This document shows, one piece after another, positions 1 to 11,291 of a stretch of DNA of 64,000 nt. The notes beneath the pieces are model-generated. The model was not told the DNA's origin, ran no database searches, and saw nothing but the letters and a program-made list of their open reading frames with translations. Source of the stretch: Saccopteryx bilineata. Lineage: Eukaryota; Chordata; Mammalia; Chiroptera; Emballonuridae. The DNA lies in contig NC_089495.1 in the NCBI RefSeq assembly GCF_036850765.1, positions 26,194,875 through 26,258,874 of the forward strand, in the 5' to 3' direction. The position numbers were made by a program, and so were the translations under genes. Numbering within the stretch: position 1 is the first letter of the stretch; each line of letters opens with the position of its first letter.

Positions 1-335
1 TTATTTTGTTCCTTGATCTCATTGTTAACTCATTCATTGTTTAGTAACATGTGTTTTAACTTTCTTCTTGTGATTGATTTCTAATTTCATAATCATTATG
101 GTATAAGTCAGAAACTTTAAAATTTTATATTGTATTCAAACTTTCTCTATTTGTTTGAAGTGATGGTGTATGTATATCTCTACATCATCTTAGCATTTCA
201 TTCCAGAAGTATCTTAGTTGATAAAATTTATTATATTTCTAGTAATCATAATGAAGTATTCTATGAGTTTGCTATGGGTTAATCACAAATATTAATTGCA
301 TTTGTTGTTGTGATATGCAAATATTCTTTACTTTG
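1..335 (-). mobile_element. Old L1 (LINE-1) fragment, antisense
   Basis: AT-rich sequence whose wording resembles the reverse complement of an old L1 ORF2 region. It is degraded, has no useful open frame and runs off the left edge of the window. The call is from pattern memory only. Confidence 0.45.
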
Positions 336-354
336 GAGCTATCTAGTGATCTAA

Positions 355-403
355 GATTCTATCTATCTATCTCTCTCTCTATCTATCTATTTATTTATGA
401 TAT
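355..403. repeat. (TCTA)n/(TC)n microsatellite
   Basis: Uninterrupted ATCT units followed by CT units and more ATCT units, seen directly. Confidence 0.9.
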
Positions 404-596
404 AATATCATTGCTCCTCTGTCATCAAAGGATAATTATTCTATCATCAAGTTAAAATACAGACAGTTATAGTTATAGGTCTATGTTTTCACTCATGAGA
501 ATCTGTTGAGAGGTAATTCTTCATGGGTTTCTCATGGTTCTGCATGTCTTCAGAAGAGAGGTTCTGATTACCCTATTTTGGATTATTTTTTTAAGA

Positions 597-920
597 ATGT
601 GTAGTGATCAGCCTTGGAAAATAGACACAACATTTCCTGGAGCAAATGACAGGCATACTTACTGCTCATTATAAAAGATTAGGGTTTCCTAAGCCCAGGG
701 TTCCTCTTTATAATGCAACCCACTCTTTTGCTAGCATCTATCTAGACCCATTGATGTTACTGTTGTGGGACTTGGGTGCAAAATAGTCTGACAGAAATAT
801 GCTGAAGCTCATATTGCCTACTTTGCTGTGGTTAATAAAGTCCTTTATCTGTGACCTAGGAGTCTCACATTTTTTGTCAACATTCACGAACCTGTAATAG
901 GCTAATGTGTTAGTTTGCAC
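597..920 (+). mobile_element. Old endogenous retrovirus LTR
   Basis: This looks like an ancient mammalian solo LTR. It begins near a TG, carries an AATAAA polyadenylation signal at about 833-838 and ends near a CA at about 919. The family was not assigned. No internal retroviral sequence is attached. Confidence 0.5.
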
Positions 921-1152
921 ATTCTCAGATTATTCACAATTATTTACAGAAATTTCTACAAAGTTATTCTAGGGGACCTCTGGAAAAATAATAACTTTTT
1001 TTTTGAGGATCAGTTTTTGGCACAATTTCTCCCTTTGTTATCTGCCTACTCTCCATTACAAGCCTGGGTATGAAATCTGGAGCAGTGGTAGCTACTTTGA
1101 AATCATTAAATAAAGATAAATTCAGACCTTATTTAACAAATGTCAGCAATTT

Positions 1153-1315
1153 CCCTGGCCAGATAGCTTGGTTGGTTAGAGCATCATGCAGAAGACCAGA
1201 GGTTGCCGGTTTGATTCCCAGTCAGTGCACATACAGAAACAGACCGATGTTCATGTCTTTTTCTTTCTCCCTCTCCTTCTTTCTCTAAAATCAATAAAAT
1301 AAACATTAAAAAATT
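1153..1315 (+). mobile_element. tRNA-derived SINE (bat VES type), plus strand
   Basis: The head has a tRNA-like A box and a B box (GGTTTGATTCCC region near 1207), followed by a pyrimidine-rich tract and an A-rich tail. The insertion is flanked by a perfect 17-bp TSD, ACAAATGTCAGCAATTT, at 1136-1152 and 1316-1332. The 60-72 codon open frame across it is a by-product. Confidence 0.93.
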
Positions 1316-1332
1316 ACAAATGTCAGCAATTT

Positions 1333-2090
1333 ACCATCTGAATACTTCTTGATAATTTTAATAAAAAATAAAAACAACCAAAACCTAATTTCCAAAGCAA
1401 CAACCTCCCCCCACCCCCGCCACAAAAAAACCTGTTTAAATGATGGTTAGTTAGGTCTTATATTTCTTTGACTAAAGCCTTTTATATTATTGCGATTGAT
1501 TATTTTCCAAAAAAATTGATGTTTAGCCTGTATAAAATATTATGCTAGGCACTAAAAAGGATAAGAAATGTTTGTGATTATCCTGCCCTTGAGAAAGATA
1601 CAGCTTTTTTGAGAAAATGGTAATTGGCAAAATAAGTCAGAGCTATAAATTTCCAAAAGAGCGGAAGAAGTAATAAAAGTTGCCGGAAGGAGGGAAAGGG
1701 GCACAATGAAACTTTACATGCTTGGAAGGCTGCCAAAGCTATGAGGTGTGGGGAAGCCATTTCTTCATCTGTAAGAGAAGAACGCTGACTAGAATCAGAC
1801 ATTTTTGAACTATAATTTTATTAGCAGAAATATTTTTATCAGTGCAATCTTACAAAGACTTTCAATTTATAAAATAGGAAACAGCATGGATTCATTGAAG
1901 CATAAATCCAGTCAGATCACTGGACACCCCTCCCTACTCTATCTCCACACCCCTCCAAGGGCCACACTGTACCTCCCTGAAACCCTAAAGGTCACAGAAG
2001 ACAGTTTGACAATTGTCAGGCACAATGATTGCAGAGGAGTACAGAGCTAAAAGGAATACATTCTATAGGATCAAACATATCTATCTGAGC
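1333..2090. other. Unassigned stretch
   Basis: No gene or recognised repeat. It contains a short C-rich/A-rich low-complexity patch at about 1405-1430. Short open frames on both strands have no recognisable protein features. Confidence 0.4.
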
Positions 2091-3060
2091 TTCCGTTGGG
2101 TGGCTGTGCTGGACTCAGAGCACGTGGCTGTCCCTGGCTAGGTGCTCTATCCCGGGTTCACTTGTCTGACAGCTTAGTCATCTAGCAGCCTAGGCAGAAC
2201 TAGCCACCCTGTAGACACAGTATTTAGACACATTATTTGCTCATAGGGTGGGGATGGTGGAGGGAGGTCTGAAAATGAGAGTGAATCAGTTTAAAATCCA
2301 TCATCGTTAACTGGAAAAACAACTCCCAGCGTATTCCTCACCGACTGTGGTTTGGTGACGGGTCTCCATGTAGTCAGGGAGGCAAGCTCTTACTGGGAAA
2401 TCAACATTTCGACCATCACAAAAGGAAAAATGCTTTTTAGATTAGCTTCTCCCCCATGGTACCCAGAGGGGGAGGCTATTGTGGTCATTAGCTTTTCCTG
2501 AATTAAATCTGCTTGGTCTGACGAAGCCATTTGATTGCAGGTTTATCCTAAAACCACAGACATCGGGTTGCTGGGTATTTACTTGGGATTAATGACCAGT
2601 TAGGAGAAGCTGTGCTTTATACCATTAACCCAAGCTAGGTGCTAATTCCTGGACCATGCCCCGCAACCAGGGGTTATTATTGCTGCTTGGAATAGTGGAT
2701 GCTGCCTTAGAGACTGCAGGCTTTATTTAAAGAGGAAGCCATTTTGATTGGTTAACACCACCTATTTCTGTAGAATTAGTGTCCTGTGTATAAAGCAATC
2801 TGATTGCCTGGAAACATCTCCGCTTCTCGTGCTGTTCAGCTGATAATCCACTTCTAGACATGGGGCATTCGGCTGGAAACTGTAGCAGGTTCTATTTTTG
2901 GCATTTAAAATCAATGCTGGTCTCTGGCAGCCTAGTGGCTGCCTCATTATCCCCCCTGCCCAGTGCGCTGAGCGTAGCTTCCCTTTGTGGGAGATTAAGG
3001 GGAGTCAGGAAGTGTGATAAATGCTTTCAGTCATATCTGCTGTCATTTGAATAATACTAG
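2091..3060. other. Single-copy block, candidate conserved non-coding element
   Basis: No repeat signature. The composition is balanced, with several homeodomain-like TAAT cores (for example near 2503, 2592 and 2627). Reading frames are short and overlap on both strands, so it does not look coding. A regulatory role is inference only. Confidence 0.3.
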
Positions 3061-3782
3061 GTGTCAGGAAGAAATACATCCCTAGCTGGTTTTAACCAAC
3101 CCGAATCCTGATACACTTTCCTCAGTGCTGTTAGAAGCAGCAACTTGAAAAACTTCAACATTCCTTCCTCAAGTATTGTTTAGATTTCAGGTTGGATTGG
3201 ACAATTTCTCTGGAAAGATTTTTTTAAAATTTATTTATACAATAGAAACCAGGGAGTTCCTACCAGATTGGCGAGAGACATTTTATTTTCTCAATTTACC
3301 AGAAGAGAAAGTGGCTCCATATTGCCAGAACCTTCCAACCTTTTGGAATACCACATCACCTTTTCTAACTAAATCTCCATCTGTATGTATTTAAATGGGC
3401 CTCTGAGAATATATACATACTTATTCATGCTTCAGTGTTTTTACTGATGAAATAAAGAAACAAATCAAGATATGATTGGAAACATAATTGGATTAAGGCA
3501 TGGTATTTAAGATGTGAGTCCTGGTGCTCCCTCTCAAGTGACATCAGGCTGTGACTACATACATGGCTTTTTGTGTGGCTAGAGCTAGCTGTAAGCAGCA
3601 CTGAGGCAGGAGACGTGGATCCTCAGGGCCTCCAGGTATCCTTTTAAGGCCACCTGCTGCGGACTGAGTTTAATCTGTTTGGGAATAGCAAGGAGGCCAC
3701 TGTGGCTGGAGCAGAAGGAACAAGTGACCGGGGAGAAGAGGATGAGTCAGAGAGTTGGGGGATGGGATATGCATCTTGTAGG
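3061..3782. other. Unassigned stretch
   Basis: No gene or confidently named repeat. The 72-codon open frame at 3176-3394 and the frames at 3679-3959 show no domain features, and the latter run into the hAT element. Confidence 0.35.
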
Positions 3783-3790
3783 GTCTATAG

Positions 3791-4257
3791 CAGGGGTCCC
3801 CAAACTTTTTACACAGGGGGCCAGTTCACTGTCCCTCAGACCGTTGGAGGGCCGGACTATAAAAAAACTCTGAACAAATCCCTAAGCACACTGCACATAT
3901 GTTATTTTAAAGTAAAAAAACAAAACAGGAATACAATATTTAAAATAAAGAACAGGTAAATTTAAATCAACAAACTGACCAGTATTTCAATGGAAACTAT
4001 GGGCCTACTTTTGGCTAATGAGATGGTCAGTGTCCGGTTTCATATTTGTCAATGTTAGCCGTAACAAGTGATATGACGCGCTTCCAGAGCCCTGACGCGT
4101 GCGTCCCGCATCGCTGTGCTTTGTGGCACCACCACATACAGCACACAGGATGCATCCTGTGCTCTCTCACTGACTTCCTTCCGGAAGTGCGGCGGGGCCG
4201 GATAAATGGCCTCAGGGGGCCGCATGTGGCCCGCGGGCCGTAGTTTGGGGACCCCTG
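3791..4257. mobile_element. Non-autonomous hAT transposon, 467 bp
   Basis: The two ends form a perfect 16-bp terminal inverted repeat, CAGGGGTCCCCAAACT. The insertion is flanked by a perfect 8-bp TSD, GTCTATAG (3783-3790 and 4258-4265), the size expected for hAT elements. The interior is CpG-rich toward the right end and encodes no transposase. Confidence 0.95.
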
Positions 4258-4265
4258 GTCTATAG

Positions 4266-5086
4266 TGTTGTGGTGCAACTGCAACATATAGGAATTGGAG
4301 TTTAAATCGATGTAATTAATTTGGAATTTTTATTTATTGGTTAGTGGTTCGCTTGTTGTGCCTCGCAACGGATAGCGATGAGCTTGGGGGGAGGGAAGGG
4401 GTATATATAGGTAAATTTTATAAGGTTATAGTTATTTTAGTATGTTTGTATAATATTTTTGTAAAAGTTTATAAGCATATATTGTTTTAAGATAATAAAC
4501 CGCCTTCCTTCAATATCTGCAGAGCTGACGCGCAAGGAATGCATCCTGCTTTTGCTAGCAAGATTAGATTTGTTGAGGCTCCTGAGAATTTTCTACGTTA
4601 GCTGCAGCTATAAGCTAAATTGGGTCAGGGGTCCTCCCTAGCATGTGTTGACATGCCAGTACATTCTCCACTGGTTTTATTGGGGAATTTAATTATTGTT
4701 TTTTTATTGGTATGAATGGGTTGATAGTGTGTTTTTAATATTAGAAGTTTTATGGTTTGAATTTTTTTTTTGTATATATTGTGTAATACATGGATTAATG
4801 GTGGCCCCTACGATAAGTAAAATGAGGGGTTTGGTTAGAGTAGTAAGTAATGTAGTGAGTTAAGGGGATGAAGGGAATAAATTTTTATATTAATTTTTTT
4901 GTTTTGTGGTTTTTTGTATTAATTTTTATAATTTGTATACATTTTTTGTAATTTATATAAATTTTTAATTTTTATGATTTTTTAAATTTATTTAGAAATA
5001 ATTGGTTTTTTATATTAATTTTTTTGTTGTTGTTTAAAAGTATTTTTATATTTTGTAGCTTTTTTTTAGTAAAGGCATTTATGTAG
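4266..5086. other. Unassigned T-rich, C-poor stretch
   Basis: The first part (about 4320-4680) has a TATA-like run near 4401-4409 and an AATAAA near 4493, and could be an old LTR. The second part (about 4680-5080) is strikingly T-rich and C-poor on the plus strand. No open frame of note. Confidence 0.35.
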
Positions 5087-5362
5087 TACAATGGTACCTT
5101 GAGATACAAGCAGACCAACATACAAACTTTTTAAGATATGAACTGTGACTCAGTCTGTATTTTTGTTCGAGATCCAAGCGAAATTCCAAGATACGAATCG
5201 TGATTTGGGAAGCTGCTGCTAGTTGGGGTCAAGTATCGGCAGCACAACACCAGCATCTCGTTCTTTCTCACTTGTTATCCGCAGAATCAGGTCGAATCTC
5301 ATACGCTGTACTCATTCTTGCATCATTTTTGCATTTTTTACTAACTTTTTTTGTGTGCTATC

Positions 5363-6985
5363 ATGAGGCCGAAAAAAGTGAGGGTAAAGGACAGTGGTGA
5401 GAAGAAGAGAATGATGTCGATAGAAGTAAAACAAGAAATAATAGAAAAACATGAGCGTGGTGTACGAGTGATTGAACTGGCAAGGCTGTACTACCGCAAT
5501 ACATCTACAATTTATACCATCCCTAAACAAAAGGATGCCATCAAAAGCACAAGTCCAGTGAAAGGAACTACAATTCTGTACCAATTAAAGACAAATATCC
5601 ATGAAGAAATGGAGAAGCTTCTGCTGGTGTGGGTGAAAGAGAAAGAGCTGGTAGGAGATACAGTGACGGAGACTGTAATATACAAAAGGGCACGTATTAT
5701 TTATGGAAACTTGAAGAAGAAAGAACCATCAATCTCAAAAGAGGCAGAAGATATGTTTAAGGCAAGAAACGGCTGGTTTGAAAATTTCAAGAAGAGATTT
5801 GGCATCCACTCGGTGGTGAGGCATGGTGAAACTGTGAGTGCTGATGTTAAGGCAGCTGAGGAGTACATTGCATGTTTTGCTGAACTGATCGCAAAGGAAG
5901 GATGTAGCAAAGGAAGGCTACATCCTCGGACAAGTGTTCAGCTGTGATGAAACAAGATTGTTTTGGAAAAAAAGTCCCGGAGGACTTTTATCACTGCAGA
6001 GGAGAAGAAGCTGCCAGGCCATAAACCCATGAAGGACCGTCTGACCCTTGCATTGTGTGCAAATGCTAGTGGTGACTTTAAAGTAAAGCCACTGCTAGTG
6101 TAGCATTCCAAAAATCCTTGAGCCTTTAAGACTCACAAGATTCTTAAAGAAAAACTGCAGGTTATGTGGCGTGCCAATGCTAGGGCATGAGTTACAAGGC
6201 AGTTTTTTATTGAATGGGTAAATGTCATCTTTGGTTCTGCACTGAAGAAATATTTTAAAGAAAATAAACTCCCCATGAAAGCATTACTAATCCTTGAAAA
6301 TGCTCCAGCCCACCCACCTGGTCTTGAAGATGACATTCTCAATGAGTTCAAATTTGTGAAAGTCCTCTACCTCCTACCCAACACTACTTCAATCTTGCAA
6401 CCTATGAATCAGAAGGTCATTTCTAACTCTAAAAAGTTTTACACAAAGCACTTGTTCTGCTGCTGCTTTGAGGTGACTGAGAATACAAATCTAACCCTTC
6501 GAGTGTTTTGGAAAGATCACTACAACATTGTGATATGTTTACGGATTATTGACTTGGCATGGCAAGAGGTTATAAGAACAACCTTGAACTCGGCATGGAA
6601 AAAGTTATGGCCTGATGTTGTTGCAGACAGGAACTTCAAAGGATTCGAACCAGAGACCGAGACTTAGTAGAAGCGTTGGAGGAGATTGTGTCCCTCGAAA
6701 AGTCGATGGGTCTGGAGGTAGATGAGGATGACGTAAATGAGCTCATCGAGAAACATGAGGAGGAACTCTCAACTCCTCAAACATGAGGAGTTGAAGGAGC
6801 TACAGATGATGCAACATATGGAGCTTCTGCAAGAGATTAGTAGTGAGGAGGAGGTAGATTCGGAGGAAGTGATTTTTACAAGTGAAATTAAAGACATGCT
6901 GGCAATGTGGGAGAAGCTTTCAAGTTTCACTGAAAAGAAACACCCAGAAAAAGTTTCAACTGGTCATGCTTCAGCACTTTTTTAA
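5363..6985 (+). pseudogene. Tigger transposase pseudogene (TIGD1/CENP-B-like)
   Basis: A family transposase would bind the transposon ends and cut and paste it in the nucleus. The first frame, from an ATG at 5363 to a stop at 5947, gives a 194-residue N-terminal part with a psq-like and a CENP-B-type helix-turn-helix region (about residues 10-150). The frame then shifts near 5945-5970. The next part holds the start of the DDE/D core (FSCDET at about 5938-5955) but has in-frame stops near 6100, 6119 and 6187. The core resumes at 6275-6667. There the expected second catalytic Asp of the D-N-A-P-A-H motif is Glu (GAA, 6296-6298), and the expected third Asp of the P-M-D-Q motif is Asn (AAT, 6407-6409). 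The acidic, Glu-rich C-terminal tail continues at 6667-6985 in shifted frames, and an L1 cuts it off. Frameshifts, stops and two lost catalytic residues mean no activity. Confidence 0.9.
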
Positions 6986-7305
6986 ATCTTATTTTTATTA
7001 ATTTTAATGCAGTGACATTGATAAATCAGGGTACATATGTTCAGAGAAAATATCTCCAGATTATTTTGACATTTGATTATGTTGTATACCTCTCACTCAA
7101 AGTCATATTGTCTTCTGTCACCTTCTATCTGGTTTTTGTGTGCCTCTCCCCTTCCCCCCACCCCTTATCTCTCCTTCCTTGCCCCCTCCCCACCCCCCGT
7201 TACCATCACATTCTTGTCCATGTCTCTGAGTCTCATTTTTATGTCTCATCTATGTATGGATTCATATAGTTCTTTAATGACTCTTGTTTGTCACATTTCT
7301 ATAAC
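6983..7305 (-). mobile_element. 5'-truncated L1 inserted in the Tigger element
   Basis: Reverse complement of a bat-type L1 3' UTR, starting with the T-rich complement of the poly(A) tail and containing the C-rich tract at about 7147-7200. It closely parallels the L1 3' end at 58741-59000. The flanking TTTTAAA-like sequences could be a degraded TSD. Confidence 0.85.
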
Positions 7306-7806
7306 ATTTTAAAAGGCAGGCAAAAGCAAACCTCTTTGGATATATTTTTATTCAAAAGTCCTGAAAGTGAACGTGCCGAAAGTGTAGCCAAAAAGGCAAA
7401 AACAGGTGATGATTAAGTGAAAAATACGTAATGTTAAGCTTAGGTTAAGTTTAAAGTTAAGAAAGTGCATTTTTTTTACAATTAGGTTCTTGTGGTTTCA
7501 TTTTAAGTAAAGAAAGTGCAGTTTTAGTTTTGTTTAAAGTAAAGAAAATGCAGTTTTAGTTTACATTTAGTGTTAAGAAAGTGCATTTTTAGTTTATGTG
7601 TCTACAGTGCCTGCAGCCCTTCCTCCCTCCCTCCTCCTCTGCCATTCACCTCCTTTAGGATGGTTTGGGGATGTTTCACAGGGCTGGAATGGATTAAGTC
7701 TATTTCATTTATTTTAAATGGGAGAAATTTGTTTGATATATGAGTTGACTGACTTACAAGCTCGGATACAAAATGAATTAAACTCATATCTCAAGGTAAC
7801 ACTGTA

Positions 7807-8029
7807 TATGTATTAATTTTTAAGATAATTTGTTTTTTTTTATTTTAGTTTTTTTTTTTAAGTTTAATTGAAAGGAGGTTTTTTTGTGAGTTTTTTTAGG
7901 CATTAGCTGTGTGTGGATTAGCCAGTTTTTGGTTTGTGGCTGGAGCAGGGTATGCTGTCTTTTTCAGGGTTAATTTATAAAGGTCGGCAATACATATAGC
8001 TGCTCTGGCTTTTATTTTTGATGGGATGA
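7807..8029. other. Unassigned T-rich flank
   Basis: T-rich low-complexity sequence continuing the flank seen left of the Tigger element. No gene. Confidence 0.4.
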
Positions 8030-9080
8030 AAAGCCACTGGAGAGTTTTGAGCTGAGCATCAATGATTTGACTTATACCTTAAAGATATCTTGATGGCTGC
8101 TGTGTTGAGAACAGACTATAGAAAAGTAAAGGTTGGAAGTAAGAAGACTGATTAAGAAGACATTGTAATAATCTAGGAAAATCATGTGATGGCTGGGACC
8201 ATGGTGGTAACAGTACTGTCAGTGGAATTTGAAAGAGAAGAGTCAGAGATGATTCTGAGCAACTGGAAATTTGGGATTGCCATAACCTGAGAATGGGGAG
8301 ACTGCCAATGGCAGTTTTTAGGGGAAGATCAGGATTTTAATTCCAGACATGTTAACTTGGAGGTGTCTATAAAGCATTTTTAGAAGACAGCTGGGTATAG
8401 GAATATAGACTTCAGAGAAGATGATTAAACTGGAAACTTTTAAATATTTGAGAGTGACCAGCATCTGAATGGAACTTTAAACCAAGAGACCGGAGAATGC
8501 TATGGAGAAAAGACTTCAAGGACTATACCTTCCGGCCTGAAGTCAGGAATAAGAACAGAAATTTATAAAGACCATTAAGAAAGTGGGCTCAAAGTTTGGA
8601 GAAAAATCACAATTATATGATATTCTGAAGGAAAAATGAAAAGGAAAACTATATCTAAGAGAAAGAGATAAACAGTAATGTTAAAACTGCTTGGCCAATT
8701 AAGATAAGAACTAATCATTGACACATAGTTTAGCAAGATGAAGGTCACTAGTGACCTTGACAAGAGCAGGTTTAGTGGAGTTTTGGTGGCAAAAGATTCA
8801 GTGAAGTGAGTTTCGGGAGGAATGGGGTGAGATTGGAGCAGCTCTTTCAAGGAGTCTGAATGTAAAGGGGCCAGATGAGCAGAGAACAGCAGCTGAGGGG
8901 CTCAGAAGAGTAACTAAGGGAATGTTTATTACTAACATTATCTCTTAAGGTAGAGAAGTAATAAGGTTCTGCATGCTGATAGGAAAAATGATGAAAAACA
9001 GACGAAGTAAGATTGACTGATTATATGTCCTTATAAGAGTGGGGAGATGGGATCTTTTGCTGATGTGGAGGCATTGGCTC
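8030..9080 (+). repeat. Ancient mammal-wide interspersed repeat, about 1 kb
   Basis: A degraded, purine-rich sequence whose wording (for example the GTGACCTTGACAAGAGCAG stretch at about 8751-8769) matches a long ancient repeat that recurs in mammalian genomes. Other parts of the same family appear at about 23260-24420, 27890-28160, 34925-36025 and 50861-51640. I do not assert the family name. Open frames here are accidental. Confidence 0.55.
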
Positions 9081-9089
9081 TAGGTAGAA

Positions 9090-9312
9090 GCATGAACACT
9101 GTATGGCTATAGTCACCACCATCATGGTCATTCACATGCATGTTGTCATTGAGTTCAGGCAGATGGTAAAGAAACAGTGGAGCCAAAATATGGTGGGCCA
9201 TTCCTTTATTCAAGATTTGCACCAGCCGACAAGCAAACAAACACACAGGGTTCCCAAAGCCACTGACACATTCTCCGGTTCCACAATCAGGAGAATCTTC
9301 TCTGGTTTTGCC
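9090..9312 (-). mobile_element. LTR fragment (R/U5 side), minus strand
   Basis: The reverse complement matches the 3' part of the LTR at 9316-10012, including the ATAAAG-like polyadenylation region and the C-rich/GATGGTGG end. It lies head to head with that LTR. Confidence 0.8.
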
Positions 9313-9315
9313 TAG

Positions 9316-10012
9316 TGTTGGGCGGATAAAATGTATTATGCTCACTTTGTTAAAGATGGCGCTGCCCACGAGGAGGCCGTCGTCCAGGTGATATTAATGT
9401 GTTTTGGGGGTGGGCTAAAGGCAGGCAGAATCCTTGTAGCCTGGGGCTTGGTTTTGGGATTAAGCCTTTCCCACCCGTCTTGATGTGGGGTGGTACAATC
9501 CAATCATGCCTCAGAGAAGTGACTTTGTATTAGAGACTTCCCTATTTTGTATATTGGATTAAAGGTTTGGATTTTAACACTATAAAATAGAGGCAGAACG
9601 GGAGCTTGCTCTCTTGGTTCCTGAGATTATCATTAGAGGAGAGAGCGGAGCAGAGAGCAGAGAAAGGCCATGTGGAGTAGGCCAGGAGAAGCAGCCAAGA
9701 TGGCGGAGTATTGAGTGAGAGGCCAGTTTGTGCAGAGTTTGTGCAGGGAGAAGGAAGGAGATGGGGAACAGAGGTAAATAAGTCTGGTGAGCTAGAAACC
9801 TTCGATTCTAGGAAACTCGGATAAGTCAGTAGCTTTGGTAGCACTGAATGTGAGTGGGTTTTGGAGCCCAGTGTGTGTTTTTTACTTGCCCGCCGGGTGC
9901 AAGCTAGAATTAAAGATGGCGGCCCACCGATTTTTAGCTCCGTTGTTTCTTTACCGACTGTCCAAATCCAATGCGAACCTACATGGGCCGGGCTGCTGTG
10001 ATGGTGGCCCTG
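9316..10012 (+). mobile_element. Endogenous retrovirus LTR copy B, plus strand
   Basis: The LTR starts with TGTTGGGC and contains a CCAAT-type box (about 9498-9510), a TATA box (TATAAAAT, 9581-9588) and a polyadenylation signal (ATTAAA, 9909-9914). It is followed directly by a second copy with no internal retroviral region between them. The family was not identified. Open frames on either strand have no viral protein features. Confidence 0.85.
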
Positions 10013-10738
10013 TGTTGGGCAGATAAAATGTATTATGCTCACTTTGTTAAAGATAACACGAGGAGGCCGTTGCCCAGGTGATATTAATGTGTGTCTTTGT
10101 GGGCAGTTAGAATCCTTGTAGCCTGGGGCTTGGTTTTGGGATTAAGCCTTTCCCACCCTTTTTGATGTGGGGTGGTACAATCCAATCATGCCTCAGAAAG
10201 TGACTTTGTATTAGAGACTTCCCTATTTTGTATATTGGATTAAGGGTTTGGATTTCTACACTATAAAATGGGGACGAAGCGGGAGCTTGCGCGCTTGGTT
10301 CCTGAGGTCAGCATGAGAGAGCAGAGAGAGTAGAGCCAGCAGCAGAAGGAGGCCACGGGGAGTAGGCCAGGAGAAGCAGCCAAGATGGCGGAGTGCTGAG
10401 TGAGATGCCAGTTTGTGTAGAGTTTGTATCTGGGATAAGGAAGGAGATGGGGAACTGAGGAGAATAAGGCTGGTGAGCTAGAAACCTTTGATTCTAGGAA
10501 ACTCGGATAAGTCAGTGGCTTTGTGAGCACTGAGTGTGACTGGGTTTTGGAGCCCAGTGTGTATTTTTACTTGCCCGCTGGGTGCAAGCTAGGATTAAAG
10601 GCTATGGCCCACCAATTTTTGTCTCCATGGTTTCTTTACCGACTGTCCCAATCCAATGCTAACCTGCAAGGGCTGGGCTGCTGTGATGGTGGCCCTGGCC
10701 CTGGCTCCTGGCTTTACACCCTGGATACTGGCTTTACA
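10013..10738 (+). mobile_element. Endogenous retrovirus LTR copy C, tandem to copy B
   Basis: It begins with the same TGTTGGGC and follows copy B closely along its length. TATAAAA is at 10262-10268 and ATTAAA at 10594-10599. It ends in a 20-bp duplicated unit with two CTTTACA copies (10712-10718 and 10732-10738), one of which is probably the natural CA end. Confidence 0.85.
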
Positions 10739-11051
10739 CCTAGAATCAAAGGCCCTACTGGTCTCAGTGGAGTATGCAAATCCCCTCACCTCTGGTTCCC
10801 CATCTGCACATCTTCTCCCTTCTTTCCGCACAAACTCTGCAAAAACATGGCTTCCTCCCTTCTCTTTTTAATATTTTCTGGCAAGAAAACTTCTCCTCCA
10901 GCAAACATTAGCAAGACAATGGCCTTTCCCAAGCAGGAAGGTAATTTACAATTTTACAGATCACATACCTGGTACTGCCCAGCACCATTTTTTAACGTTA
11001 AAAGTGAGCAAACTCAAAAAATACAAATTTTACAAACTCATTTGCCCAACA
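10739..11051 (-). mobile_element. LTR copy D, minus strand, internally deleted
   Basis: Its right edge is the reverse complement of the LTR start (TTTGCCCAACA at 11041-11051). Its left part matches the middle of the LTR in reverse (about 10739-10860). The segment between is shortened compared with copies B and C. Confidence 0.75.
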
Positions 11052-11291
11052 GACACTTTATTCATTGTAACAATAGGTAAGTCAAAGTATATATGTGTTG
11101 ATTCTTCTAGGCTTTTTCATCAAAGATTGTTTAAGTAATATACAGATGCATTTTGAGTACTTTATATACCTATAATTTTTTCTGTGAAGTGTTTGTATTT
11201 GTATATTACAAAAAAAATTCATGTCTGTGTATATAAAATACAATGCGAAGATTGTTCATTTAGGATATATATGCATTCTATACATACGTGC

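Larger units (their letters stand above)
5089..7804 (+). mobile_element. Tigger (pogo-type Tc1/mariner) DNA transposon, near full length
   Basis: The left end and the reverse complement of the right end match as an imperfect terminal inverted repeat containing GTTACCTTGAGATA/GGTACCTTGAGATA. The element is flanked by TA on both sides (5087-5088 and 7805-7806), as expected for this superfamily. It encodes a broken Tigger/TIGD1-like transposase and contains an L1 insertion at about 6983-7305. It is a molecular fossil that cannot move itself. Confidence 0.92.

Noticed and set aside
9542..11080. Open frames of 166 and 185 codons
   Set aside because: They fall in LTR sequence on either strand and show no retroviral protein features.
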